Origin: Gracilaria vermiculophylla
Lineage: Eukaryota > Rhodophyta > Florideophyceae > Gracilariales > Gracilariaceae
NCBI GenBank assembly: GCA_019155205.2
Contig: JAHNZQ020000308.1
Coordinates: 4,157,858 to 4,221,857, forward strand
Direction: 5' to 3'
Length of the DNA stretch: 64,000 nucleotides
Shown here piece after piece: positions 53,910 through 62,649 of this stretch (position 1 is the stretch's first letter; every line of letters starts with the position of its first letter). The notes below the pieces were generated by a model that was given only the letters and a program-made list of their open reading frames with translations, ran no database searches and was not told where the DNA came from. Position numbers and translations under genes: made by a program.

Positions 53910-55964
53910 TCATCCCCGGGGGACATGATTAAAGTCCCTTGCCATTTGTTCCGCACCAGACAACCACGCCAAAGCAGACGAGCACCCGACAGAGTCCACA
54001 CACATACCAATAGCAACGTAGGCTCCGTTCACTCTCAGGTCACTGATATCAGCAAGACCTCTGTCACCCAGCAACGCACGCCGCATCAAATGCGACATAC
54101 CACCTCGTCGCTCACTCTCTGCCACAATTTCTGCACGATCCTGGCTTACGTCTTGCATACTACTCTGCACACTCCACAGCTTTGTAGCAAGACTTCCAAG
54201 CACGTGATACGCCTTGACGCGAACGTTCCGCTGTTGCACAGAAAGCGTACAAAGCTCATCTGTGGTATTGGTTATTTGCTGCACAAGACGTTCCGCATCC
54301 TGAATGCCAGCAAAAGGTGCCTCGAAGCGACGCGCTATTGCACTGTTCAGCGCGAGGTCAGGTCCGACGGACATGCATCGCGCGACTGCGGTCGGGCATA
54401 TTGCAGGATCACCTTCCGCTCTCACGGGGCTGCGCACGGAGCCCTTGTGGGACGCAGGCAGGGCATCGTATTGCCCATCGTGCACGTCCCAGCCCCCGTC
54501 CATCTCGCCGGCGCATCGACGGAGCGCCTGCACTTTGCCCTGAATTTGCTCGGCATCGAGCTTGTGCAAACCGGCCGTGCCCGCGGCCCCGACACGCTCA
54601 AGAAGGGTTGCCAAATGACGGTAGTCTCCGTCGTGATGCCAGCGTCCGTCGCCCAAGAACCGAGTCTCCAAAGTCGGAACGTCTTCCCCATAGACGCATT
54701 TCCTCAGCTGAAGCCGCATCGGTTTGGTGCCAGCACCGTCTACTTTTTCAAGTGCGGATTTGGTGCCATTTACCATTTCAATCGCATGTTCTAACGCGGC
54801 TATTCTTGCGGTTTCGACTGAAAAATGAGAGGCGACGCAGAGAAGGTCGGCCTCTTTCAGGGGAGAGTGCAGTTGATCCCGTTTTCGAACAGCAATGGCG
54901 CAATAGAACAGATCGTGTTCACGCCTCTCTACGCCTTCTGGCTCCAGATCCAGTACCTCACACTGCACAGGTTCAAAACAGTCAAGCGGAAGCATCGGAG
55001 AACGCCCCCTTCTCCGCCTGGAGGCGACAAACGATAGTTGCTGCTTGAGCACGGCCCCAAGCTCCCTGGCGAGCGATTCTTGATACTGAGGAACTTCCAT
55101 GTTGGCATGCTGCACCGTTTTCATGTCGTGCAACAAGGTATGGCGCACAAACGAGTGGGCCGATGGCAGCGCAGAATCGAGGTATATGGCGGCGGCTACA
55201 GCCTCGTAGGCGTTTGCTAGCGCGTTGATGTCGGTATTGCACGTGAGGCCCGTGGCACTGTCCACGCCAGTGGGATCCAAACGACGGCGATGCGCTTGCG
55301 GAGGCAATGGCTTCTCCCATCTCAGCAGGGATTGGATACCGATACGTCTGGCAACAAAGGCCATTCCACGGTTGCCGACCAACGTTCGCATCAAAGCGGA
55401 AGGCTTGACGACGGGAATACACTGGGTGAATTGGTCCGTTGTTTGCCAGCGCAGCAGCTGCAAGGCGACGGAGGTGCCGACGACGCGATCTCCCAGGAGC
55501 TCCAAGGCGTTGGGCCCGAGCGATCTCTTCTTGAGATTCAAGGTGCGCTCTGCCCAGTTTGAAATGCTGGGGTGTGTGAGGGCGCGCAAGAGAAGCGGCC
55601 AGTTGCGAAAGTTGGCGACATGCCAGTCTCGAAGGACAGCGCGGAGGTGGAGGATGTCGGCATCAGTTGCCTGCATAACCTGACTGACATGGATGTCTGC
55701 AATGCGGCGAATTCCGAGAGCGGAGCGCATGTTGAGGAGGGCGCTGCGGGGCGCCAGCGCCAGACGGCGGGGGGGCGGTGGAGCGCGGTGGCGCCTCGAA
55801 CAGCCGGCAGCGCAAGGTGCCGACCGCGCCCGCGACGAACTGGGCAGTGCGCCTTTGCGCCGGTACCACGGTGGGTGCGGTGGCACACGGCGATCAACAC
55901 ACGTGTACACAACCGAATACCGAATAAATGCTGTAGTCGAACAATGAAGCCATCGTGTTGACAT
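53910..55964 (-). CDS. RNase III-domain protein, organelle type, partly degenerate active site
   Basis: 684 aa from ATG 55964, or 606 aa from ATG 55730. The longer form begins with about 78 Arg/Ser/Ala/Pro-rich residues with almost no acids, like a plastid or mitochondrial targeting peptide. The RNase III domain (about 105-260) shows LLLRALTHPSI, the signature NALELLGD (Glu155, Asp159) and ANAYEAVAAAIYLD. Compared with bacterial RNase III, the signature Glu40/Asp44 and the Glu of the second motif are kept, but the metal-binding Asp of ADxxEA is Asn, and the first signature Glu is Asn. Plant RNC1-type proteins and mitochondrial ribosomal protein L44 show similar decay and act in splicing or as ribosomal proteins. 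The last 350 residues are not recognised. Role in organelle RNA metabolism is inferred. Confidence 0.75.
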   Translation of the reverse strand: MSTRWLHCSTTAFIRYSVVYTCVDRRVPPHPPWYRRKGALPSSSRARSAPCAAGCSRRHRAPPPPRRLALAPRSALLNMRSALGIRRIADIHVSQVMQATDADILHLRAVLRDWHVANFRNWPLLLRALTHPSISNWAERTLNLKKRSLGPNALELLGDRVVGTSVALQLLRWQTTDQFTQCIPVVKPSALMRTLVGNRGMAFVARRIGIQSLLRWEKPLPPQAHRRRLDPTGVDSATGLTCNTDINALANAYEAVAAAIYLDSALPSAHSFVRHTLLHDMKTVQHANMEVPQYQESLARELGAVLKQQLSFVASRRRRGRSPMLPLDCFEPVQCEVLDLEPEGVERREHDLFYCAIAVRKRDQLHSPLKEADLLCVASHFSVETARIAALEHAIEMVNGTKSALEKVDGAGTKPMRLQLRKCVYGEDVPTLETRFLGDGRWHHDGDYRHLATLLERVGAAGTAGLHKLDAEQIQGKVQALRRCAGEMDGGWDVHDGQYDALPASHKGSVRSPVRAEGDPAICPTAVARCMSVGPDLALNSAIARRFEAPFAGIQDAERLVQQITNTTDELCTLSVQQRNVRVKAYHVLGSLATKLWSVQSSMQDVSQDRAEIVAESERRGGMSHLMRRALLGDRGLADISDLRVNGAYVAIGMCVDSVGCSSALAWLSGAEQMARDFNHVPRG

Positions 55965-58250
55965 GTACTTTTGGTTTAAACGGGGGTCCAATTGGTGTCT
56001 TTTGCTCAAGAAGCTCAACAACGTGGTTTCTGGGCACGCATGAAAGAGTTCGTTTGCTGGTGGGTGCGGCTAAAACGAGTCTCGCCTGCAGTCGCTGCCG
56101 TCGTCGCTCCGCGAGCACAAGCTGTGGACTCGGAAGCCGTTTTCTACGTGATGGAAACCCGCAGCAGGTTTGCTTCCTGCCAATGTTTTAAAACTGTTCA
56201 TAGTTCCGATATTCGTTGATCAGTAGTTTTACAAGAATCATTGGTTATTAAATGACCCAAGTATCTTGATTGTTGCAGCTACTTGAAATGGAGCAGTATA
56301 TTGAGAAACTGCATCTCTTGGTTGATGGCGATCAAGAAGAAAGTGGATACCACGCAGTAGTCAAGTGCTGAATTGCTCTTGTCATTTCTTGCAGTACCAG
56401 AGCTCCAGCAATATTGACCTCATACAGTATGAGGCCAATTGTCGTGTACACACTACTTGAGATGCTCCAGTCTAAACGAAAAAAAATTAGCTGCAGAAAA
56501 GATGAAGATAAACATATGAAAGTGTCAAAATAATAATGATAGAATCTTAAAAATCGACACAAACGGCTCGATCTTTTCGCCTGCTTTTGTTTCACAAAAT
56601 GGCGCGAATATTATGTTACAACAATTCTCGTAACGTATGATACACGCCAAGTAGCTATTGTGGATGATGTGTTTTCATAGCAAGCAAAACATAAAAAAGA
56701 CGCTGTGATTTTTCACAAATATATCTACTCTCAAAAGCAATGGTTTTAGAATAATTTGTTGTGCAATGATTCAGATGAGCCATTTGAGAAACAGACGGCG
56801 CAGGCTGATTTTCAGAATTTGACCTCATGCTTTACGTTGAGTTGCCATGATTTAGAAAGCTTGCTGCTGTGATTATAAGTTGCAAGTGGTTGGTGAAAAA
56901 TTAAAACATTTATGAATGTCTCAAGCGCAAAAAGTGGAGCAGTGGAAATTTGAACACTAATTTTGAGTTTTAAATGTATGAGAGGACTTGATGAATTTTG
57001 CGTCAGACGAAAAAACTTGTGACAAAGTGTTTATTACGTTGATGAGCTGGAAGACATTCGGGAAGGACTGGCGCTTGTGACGAGGCTGATCGGGGTGCGG
57101 TGAACGACGGAGCATATAGATGGAAGAAAAACGGTTTGGAATAATTTGAAATTCGCGGTTTAAATTCGGGGTTTAGGGGTTGAGCGCGCGCGTGCGACGG
57201 GTGCACTCGAGCAGCGGCAGACGACGTGTCTGAAAGGCGCGCGCGAGCCGCCGTGACGAGACATCAAAGTGGCATTTCGAGCGAGCGTCTTGCCAGGCAG
57301 CGCAGACGAGGTAGGCGGGGCGGGGCACGCGCGCCGGGAGCCGGGCTGCAGCCAGCGCAGGAGCAAACGGGCGCGACGAAGGCCGCGTGCGGTTGGCGCG
57401 CCCGTCGAGCTCCAGCGGTGGGCGCCGGCCGCTTTGTTGCCTTGGCGCTGCGCGCGCGCGCGCTCGTGAGCTGCGCGAGCTGCGGCAGCCGCGCGAGCTC
57501 GCGCGCTGCGCGCGCGCGCTGTCAGCCGCACGCCTCCGACGTTGCGAACAGCTTCCAGCGCGCGCGCGGGAGCACGGCCAGTTACGCCGGTCGCACGGCC
57601 TGCGCCCGCCGCGCGCGACGCCACGCAGCGGCGCGCCGATCGCGCGAGCGCGCGCGCGCACCGCCGTCGGGTCGGCGCCGCGCCGCCGACAGCCGCTCCG
57701 ACCGTAATTCAGCCGTCGCCTTCATAAAGTTAGTTTGCGCCAGTTGTTGCACACTAAGGGGGCGCGCGCTGGAGAGTGCTCCTTAGCGCGCCAGGCGCAC
57801 CACCTCACCGGCGCAGGGAGGGGCTTTCGCCAGTACGCGCAAACGGCGTCCACAGCGCACTTGCGATATGTAAACCCTCGAGCAAACGGCGGCGCTCCGG
57901 CCAATGAGCGCCGCGCGCGCCGCCGCCGTGCCGCCGCCCGCGCCAGGTGTGCGCCGCCCACTGGTCCAAGCTTGGCACGCGCCCATTCATGGCGCGCCAG
58001 CGAGCGCCGCGCGGCCACCCACAAACGGGTCCACACGTTCGCCGGCACGCGCGCGCGGCGGCGGGACACGCCGCCAGCAGTCGCTCCCCAGCGCCCCCCC
58101 CCTCCGCCCAGCGCAGCTCGCACGCCTTTGTCCTCCCCCCCCCCGCCCGCCGCGCGCGCCCTCCACCGCCATTCCCTCACTCGCCGACGCGCCCCCGCCC
58201 GCGTGCCGCGCCCCTGTCCCGCCCTTGCGCTCTGGCCTTCCACGGCCTGC
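55965..58250. other. Intergenic region: AT-rich then CpG-dense promoter side
   Basis: 55965-57170 is AT-rich with no supported gene. 57170-58250 is CpG-dense and contains the upstream region of the AdoMetDC fusion gene. Frames across it on both strands are short of any domain. Confidence 0.5.
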
Positions 58251-58262
58251 ATGACTGCTTGA
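58251..58262 (+). promoter_or_regulatory. Tiny uORF (Met-Thr-Ala-stop) in AdoMetDC leader
   Basis: ATGACTGCTTGA encodes three residues and lies 55 nt before the 51-codon uORF. Land-plant AdoMetDC mRNAs also carry a two- to three-codon tiny uORF, but there it overlaps the start of the small uORF by one base, which is not so here. Its presence in the mRNA depends on the unknown transcription start. Confidence 0.5.
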
Positions 58263-58317
58263 CTGCTTGACTGCCGTTTGTTTGACACGGCCCCAACCCG
58301 GTGATCGGCTAACGTCC

Positions 58318-58473
58318 ATGCCGCTCCGTTGTCGCGCCTCCGCTGCCGCTCCTCGCGCCTCTCCGCGTCTGCTTCAGTCTTCAGACCGCACCTTCGAAGA
58401 CACCTCCTTCTGGCTCGTCTTCCGTAAGTGGCGATCCGCCATATTCTCCGATTGCGAGAAGATCCCCGGATAA
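58318..58473 (+). CDS. Conserved regulatory uORF peptide of AdoMetDC mRNA (51 aa)
   Basis: Begins ATG 58318 and ends TAA 58473, 33 nt before the main start at 58507. The C-terminal part FEDTSFWLVFRKWRSAIFSD plus CEKIPG aligns without gaps to the end of the 50-54-aa uORF peptide of plant AdoMetDC (S-adenosylmethionine decarboxylase, AdoMetDC1/SAMDC) mRNAs: ED, then K at the same spacing, RSA, S, C and P match, and it stops at the same point. In plants this peptide stalls ribosomes when polyamines are high and so represses AdoMetDC translation. The same role is inferred here. A GTAAGT donor-like string at 58424 lies within it, so splicing could alter the leader. The alignment is from memory of the plant family. 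Confidence 0.8.
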   Translation: MPLRCRASAAAPRASPRLLQSSDRTFEDTSFWLVFRKWRSAIFSDCEKIPG

Positions 58474-58506
58474 CACTGGCCCCTGCCGCTTTCACACCAT
58501 CCGCAA

Positions 58507-60678
58507 ATGACTTCGTCCCCTAGTGTTCAACCTCCGTTCGAGGGCCCCGAGAAGAAGCTTTCCGTCCTTTTCTGCCCGCACCCAAATCATCCCTCCGCTT
58601 CCTTGCGCTCCATACCGCGTCCTCAAATCGACACCATTCTGCGTGCTGCATCCTGTTCTGTCTTGTCCGTGTGCCAAAATGCCCATTTTGATGCCTACCT
58701 CTTGTCCGAGTCTTCCTTATTTGTCAACGATCATGTGTTCACCATCAAGACGTGTGGCACCACCACGTTGCTCGATGCGCTGTCCCTCCTGTTTGACTCG
58801 GCTGCTGCGTTTAACCTCCTCCCCGAGTCGCTGTCCTTCTCGCGAGTGCGATACAGCTTTCCGCACGCGCAGATGTTCCCGCACGACTGCTTTGAAAATG
58901 AAGTTTCTTTCATCGACTGCGCCCTGCAGGCGTGCGCCATCAAGTACCACAAATACGTCCGAACGAGGTGCAACTGGCACTTGTACCATGCGCGCTTCGA
59001 GCACGCACACTGCCACGCGCGACAAGCGCACCGATCCACGCTGGACATCTATATGTTCGACCTGGACGAGCAGCGCATGTCAAACTTTTGCTTCCAGCAC
59101 CGTCAGCACCTCATCGGCACCGACAAGGCGCACGGCGTCACGGAGCAGAGCGGCGTGTCGCGCCTGCTGCACGACTGCGACGTCGTGGACGCCTTCAACT
59201 TTGAGCCGTGCGGCTACTCGATGAACGCGCTCAAGGCACGCACGTACTGCACGGTGCACGTGACGCCGGAGGCGGACGCCTCGTACGTGTCGTTCGAGGT
59301 CAGCGGCGAGCTGCACAGCATTTCGCTGCAGGTGGCCAAGGTCGTGCGCCTGTTCAGGCCCGCGTCGTTCACGCTGTCGCTGCTGGGCGACGCGCCGCAG
59401 GAGCACGAGCAGTGCAGCAGCGTGGCGAGGTTGCTGCAGGCGGACTTTGCGTGCGCGTGGCCGCTGGGCACGGTGCGCGCGGGCGACCTGCTGGGCTCCG
59501 TGTGCTCGTTCCGGGCGCGCGCGCGCGAGGGCGGCGCGGGCGACGGCGCGATGGGCGAGCGGGTGGACAGCGTGGCGCTGCGCGTGGGGAAGCAGTTTGG
59601 GGCGGTGGCGGTGGAGGAGGGCGTGTCGGGCGTGGAGCTGGCTGAGCAGGTGGCGTGCAGAAACGGCGGCGGCGGCGGCAGCGGCGGCGGCAGCGGCGGC
59701 GCGACGCTCATGGTGGACCTGTGCCGCGTGGAACGCGAGATGCGGGAAGTGGGCAGGGCGGTGGGGCGCGACGTGGAGCTGAGGTACCTGGTGAAAGTGA
59801 ACGGGGCTCGCGGAGTGCTGGCGGTGCTGAACGAGATCGGGGCGGCGTTTGAGGCGAGCGACGAGATGGACGTGATGGCGCTGGAGAGCGTCGGGGTTCA
59901 GCGAGAGAGAATTGTGCTGGCGTCGCCGGTGGTGCGTGAGGAGCTGATGGGCAGGGTGGGTGCGGTGGCGGTTTACGGCGGTGGGGCGGCGGTGGAGATG
60001 GCGGCGCGGCACGGGGTGTGCGTGGAGATTCGAGTGATCGATGGGATTGTGTCGGAGGTGGAACGGGTTCTCGGGGAGATTGGGGCGTGGGGGGCGCGCG
60101 TGGGAGGCGTGGGGTTTGACGGACGGGTTGAGCGGTCGGTTGCGCAGGGGGTGTTGAAGAGAGTTTGTGAGGCAGTGGGCGGGGGCGACGGGATAAGAGT
60201 TGTTGTGGGGGAGGTGGGCGACGGGACGGGCGCAGTGCGGGCGGAGGAGGTGGGGAAGATGGCGCGCGAGATACGTGGCGAGTGGGGGGGAGTGCGGGCG
60301 GTGGCGACGGTGGGGGTGCGCGTGGCGCGGGGGGCGGTGAGCGTGAGGGTGGAGGTTGTGGGACGGAAGCGGCGAGGCGATGCGACGCTGTACTACGTGA
60401 GCGACGGGGCGTACGGGGCGCTCAACGCGGTGATGATGGGCGGCGAGAAGGTGCGCGTGAGCGCGGGCGAGGGGCGCGCGGAGAGCGCGGTGGTGTTCGG
60501 GCCCACGTGCGACAGCGTGGACGTGGTGTGGAGCGGCGCGATGCGGCAGCTGCACGTGGGCCACGTGGTGGTGCTGGACGGCGTGTGCGACTTTGGCGGC
60601 GCCACGCGCTTCAATGGCTTTGGCGCGCACACGGCCGAGCTGTACTTGGTGCGCGCGCGAGGCGGGCGCGGGCGCTGA
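58507..60678 (+). CDS. S-adenosylmethionine decarboxylase fused to a degenerate ornithine-decarboxylase-like domain
   Basis: 723-aa fusion for polyamine synthesis. Residues 10-340 are AdoMetDC, the pyruvoyl enzyme making decarboxylated AdoMet for spermidine/spermine. All key elements are present: FEGPEKK, the self-cleavage site LSESS (Glu68/Ser69), KTCGTT (Cys83), PCGYSMN (Ser238), HVTPE (His251) and SYVSFE. A Gly/Ser linker (387-399) leads to an ODC/alanine-racemase-fold domain (400-715). It keeps the PLP Lys in YLVKVN (Lys430), YYVSDGAYG, GPTCD (Cys668) and RFNGFG. It lacks the HVGSG His (GFDGRV instead), the GGG phosphate loop (VVGEVGDG), EPGR (ATVGV) and the C-terminal Tyr. ODC activity is therefore unlikely; a regulatory role is inferred. 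Domain order is that of the Plasmodium AdoMetDC/ODC. Codons end mainly in C in the first half and G in the second. Confidence 0.92.
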   Translation: MTSSPSVQPPFEGPEKKLSVLFCPHPNHPSASLRSIPRPQIDTILRAASCSVLSVCQNAHFDAYLLSESSLFVNDHVFTIKTCGTTTLLDALSLLFDSAAAFNLLPESLSFSRVRYSFPHAQMFPHDCFENEVSFIDCALQACAIKYHKYVRTRCNWHLYHARFEHAHCHARQAHRSTLDIYMFDLDEQRMSNFCFQHRQHLIGTDKAHGVTEQSGVSRLLHDCDVVDAFNFEPCGYSMNALKARTYCTVHVTPEADASYVSFEVSGELHSISLQVAKVVRLFRPASFTLSLLGDAPQEHEQCSSVARLLQADFACAWPLGTVRAGDLLGSVCSFRARAREGGAGDGAMGERVDSVALRVGKQFGAVAVEEGVSGVELAEQVACRNGGGGGSGGGSGGATLMVDLCRVEREMREVGRAVGRDVELRYLVKVNGARGVLAVLNEIGAAFEASDEMDVMALESVGVQRERIVLASPVVREELMGRVGAVAVYGGGAAVEMAARHGVCVEIRVIDGIVSEVERVLGEIGAWGARVGGVGFDGRVERSVAQGVLKRVCEAVGGGDGIRVVVGEVGDGTGAVRAEEVGKMAREIRGEWGGVRAVATVGVRVARGAVSVRVEVVGRKRRGDATLYYVSDGAYGALNAVMMGGEKVRVSAGEGRAESAVVFGPTCDSVDVVWSGAMRQLHVGHVVVLDGVCDFGGATRFNGFGAHTAELYLVRARGGRGR

Positions 60679-61233
60679 GCGCCTTGACGTGGCACGCGGC
60701 GAAAGTGGTGGCATGGCCGCGGCCATCGCCGGCGGCGCGGAGGTTGTGGTGCTGAGTTTTGGCGTCTCGGAGACCAATACACACGACGGCTGAGCCTTAC
60801 GTGCGGCTTGGGCGGCGCAATGTGCTTGAGTGGCTTTAACGCGCGCGCGGCAGGGGCGGGCGCTGAGCGCCTCGACATGGCACGCGGCGAATGTGGTGGC
60901 ATGCGCGCGGCGATCGCTCGAGGAGTCAAGGCGGTGGTGCGGAGCTTTTGCGCCTCGCAGACCAACACACATGGCGGCTGAGCCGTGGGTGCGGTTTTGG
61001 CGGCGCCACGCGCTCGAGTGGCGCTGACGCGCGCGCGACGCGGGCGGGCGCTGAGCGCCTCGACGTCGCACGCGGCGACTGTGGTGCCGTGGGCGCGGCG
61101 ATGGCGCAAGGCGGCACGGGCGGGGCGACCGCACGTGGTGGCGTGGGCGCGGCCACCGCCCGTGGCGTCACGGCGGGGGTGCGCGCCTTTGGCGGCCGAG
61201 GGGCTTGGTGGACATGCACGGCCTGGGCGCGGG
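60670..61233 (+). repeat. 188-bp tandem repeat after the AdoMetDC-ODC gene
   Basis: The word GGGCGCTGAGCGCC recurs at 60670, 60858 and 61046, exactly 188 bp apart; the first copy contains the stop codon of the fusion gene. Units 1 and 2 align over the full 188 bp at roughly three quarters identity; unit 3 matches only over its first third. The end of the CDS (about 60590-60669) resembles the ends of the units (TTTGGCGGCGCCACGCGCT), so the array looks derived from the gene's 3' end. Confidence 0.85.
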
Positions 61234-61328
61234 GCGCATGGGCTGGAGGCACGTGCGCGCCTGTTTGCGGCGGCGCTGCACAGAGTGCTGCGCCTGCGCC
61301 GCGAGTGGCATTTATAGCATTGGTGGCG

Positions 61329-61388
61329 CAAATTACACTGTGCTCAACTGCGCGCCGCGCACGCAGTGGGACGTGGCGGTGTAATTTG
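61329..61388. promoter_or_regulatory. Perfect 10-bp inverted repeat with 40-bp loop
   Basis: CAAATTACAC at 61329-61338 is exactly mirrored as GTGTAATTTG at 61379-61388. It is an AT-rich pair within very GC-rich DNA, so it stands out. It may be paired protein-binding sites or a hairpin; function unknown. Confidence 0.6.
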
Positions 61389-62403
61389 AATCACACGGCG
61401 CGCGCGCTCCGCGCCGCGCCGCGAGCGCGCGTCCTCCGCCGCGCGGCGTCGTCGCCTGCCACCGCCGTCGGTGGCGCCTTTGCGCGCGCGCCGCCAAGCC
61501 GTCCCCGCGCGCTCGCGAGCCCGCGAGCCCGCGAGCCCGCGCGCCCGCGCGCCCGCGCGCCCGCGCGCCCCCTACGTGGGCCGCGCGCAGAGACGCTCGC
61601 GCCGTCAGTGTGCGCGCGCCGCTGACGCGCGCCGCTGCTGACCGCCTACGCGCCGCCCGCCCAGCGGCGCCGCGCGCGCGCGCATGACGTTATTCACGCG
61701 AGAAGCGCGCCGCGCGCGCCCGCCCCCCCCATCGAGACTCCCGCCGCCCGCTCCAAACTCTACGTTTCCCGCGATCGCCGCCGAAACGTACAAATCACCC
61801 GCGCGCCGCCCGCTCGCGGGAGTGCGTCTCGCTTGTCGCCCCGCCGCCGCGCGCCGCGCGCCGCCTTACGTAGCGCGCGCGCGCGCGCCAAGCCTTCGCC
61901 GCCAGCGCCACGCGCCGCCGCCGCCACCAGCGCCGCCAGCGCTCTCGCGAGCGCGCGGCCAGCCGCCAGCCGCCCGCCGCCCGCCGCCGCGCCAATCAGC
62001 CACGCGCCGCACGCGCCGCGCGCGTGGCTAAACCGCACCCCCCCCCCCCCCCCCCCCCCCGCCCCCGGCCCCCCCCCCCCCCCCCCCCCCCCGCGCCGGC
62101 CCCCTGTGGCCCGCGCCNNNNNNNNNNNNNNNNNNNNNNNNNNNNNNNNNNNNNNNNNNNNNNNNNNNNNNNNNNNNNNNNNNNNNNNNNNNNNNNNNNN
62201 NNNNNNNNNNNNNNNNNCGCCCCCCGCGCCCCCCCCCGCCGCCGCCCCCCCCCCCCCCCGCCCCCCCCCCCGCGCGCCCCCCCGGCCCCCCCCGCCCCCC
62301 CCCCTCCCCCCCGCCGTGCGGAGGCCGCGCCGTGCACTGTGCCGCCACCGTATAACGCCGTTCTCCGCGCCCCCCGTCTTGGGGCGGTGGGCCGTGTCCG
62401 TAC
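61389..62403. other. CpG-dense spacer with C tracts and a gap
   Basis: No supported gene. C-rich runs flank the gap on both sides (62037-62092 and 62218-62312). The right part is the upstream region of the zinc-finger gene. Confidence 0.6.
62118..62217. other. Assembly gap (100 N)
   Basis: Exactly 100 N within C-rich homopolymer sequence. Confidence 0.99.
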
Positions 62404-62410
62404 TATAAAA
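62404..62410 (+). promoter_or_regulatory. TATA box of the two-finger zinc-finger gene
   Basis: TATAAAA in CGTACTATAAAAGCTCC, about 245 bp before the start codon. It is the clearest TATA element seen in the window and would place transcription start near 62435. Confidence 0.65.
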
Positions 62411-62649
62411 GCTCCGGTGCTGTGGCACCCCAGCCGCTTTGGCTTCCTCCTCCTGCGTGCTGCGACTCTCATCCTTGTGCTGTTCCCGTCGCTCTCTCAG
62501 CGATTACTCGTGTTCTCGCACACTACAATCATCCTCTACTCGTATCGCCACAGCTTCGCTCGGTGCTGCCCCTGCTCTGCTCGTTGCTGGTCACCGCCTC
62601 CCACCCCGCCGCCCTCACCGTATTACGCAATCGCCGTTCATCTCATCAG

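Noticed and set aside
59080..61134. A 684-codon antisense frame over the AdoMetDC-ODC gene and its repeat array
   Set aside because: His/Arg/Pro-rich shadow of the well-supported sense gene; the periodic text at its start simply reflects the 188-bp repeat.
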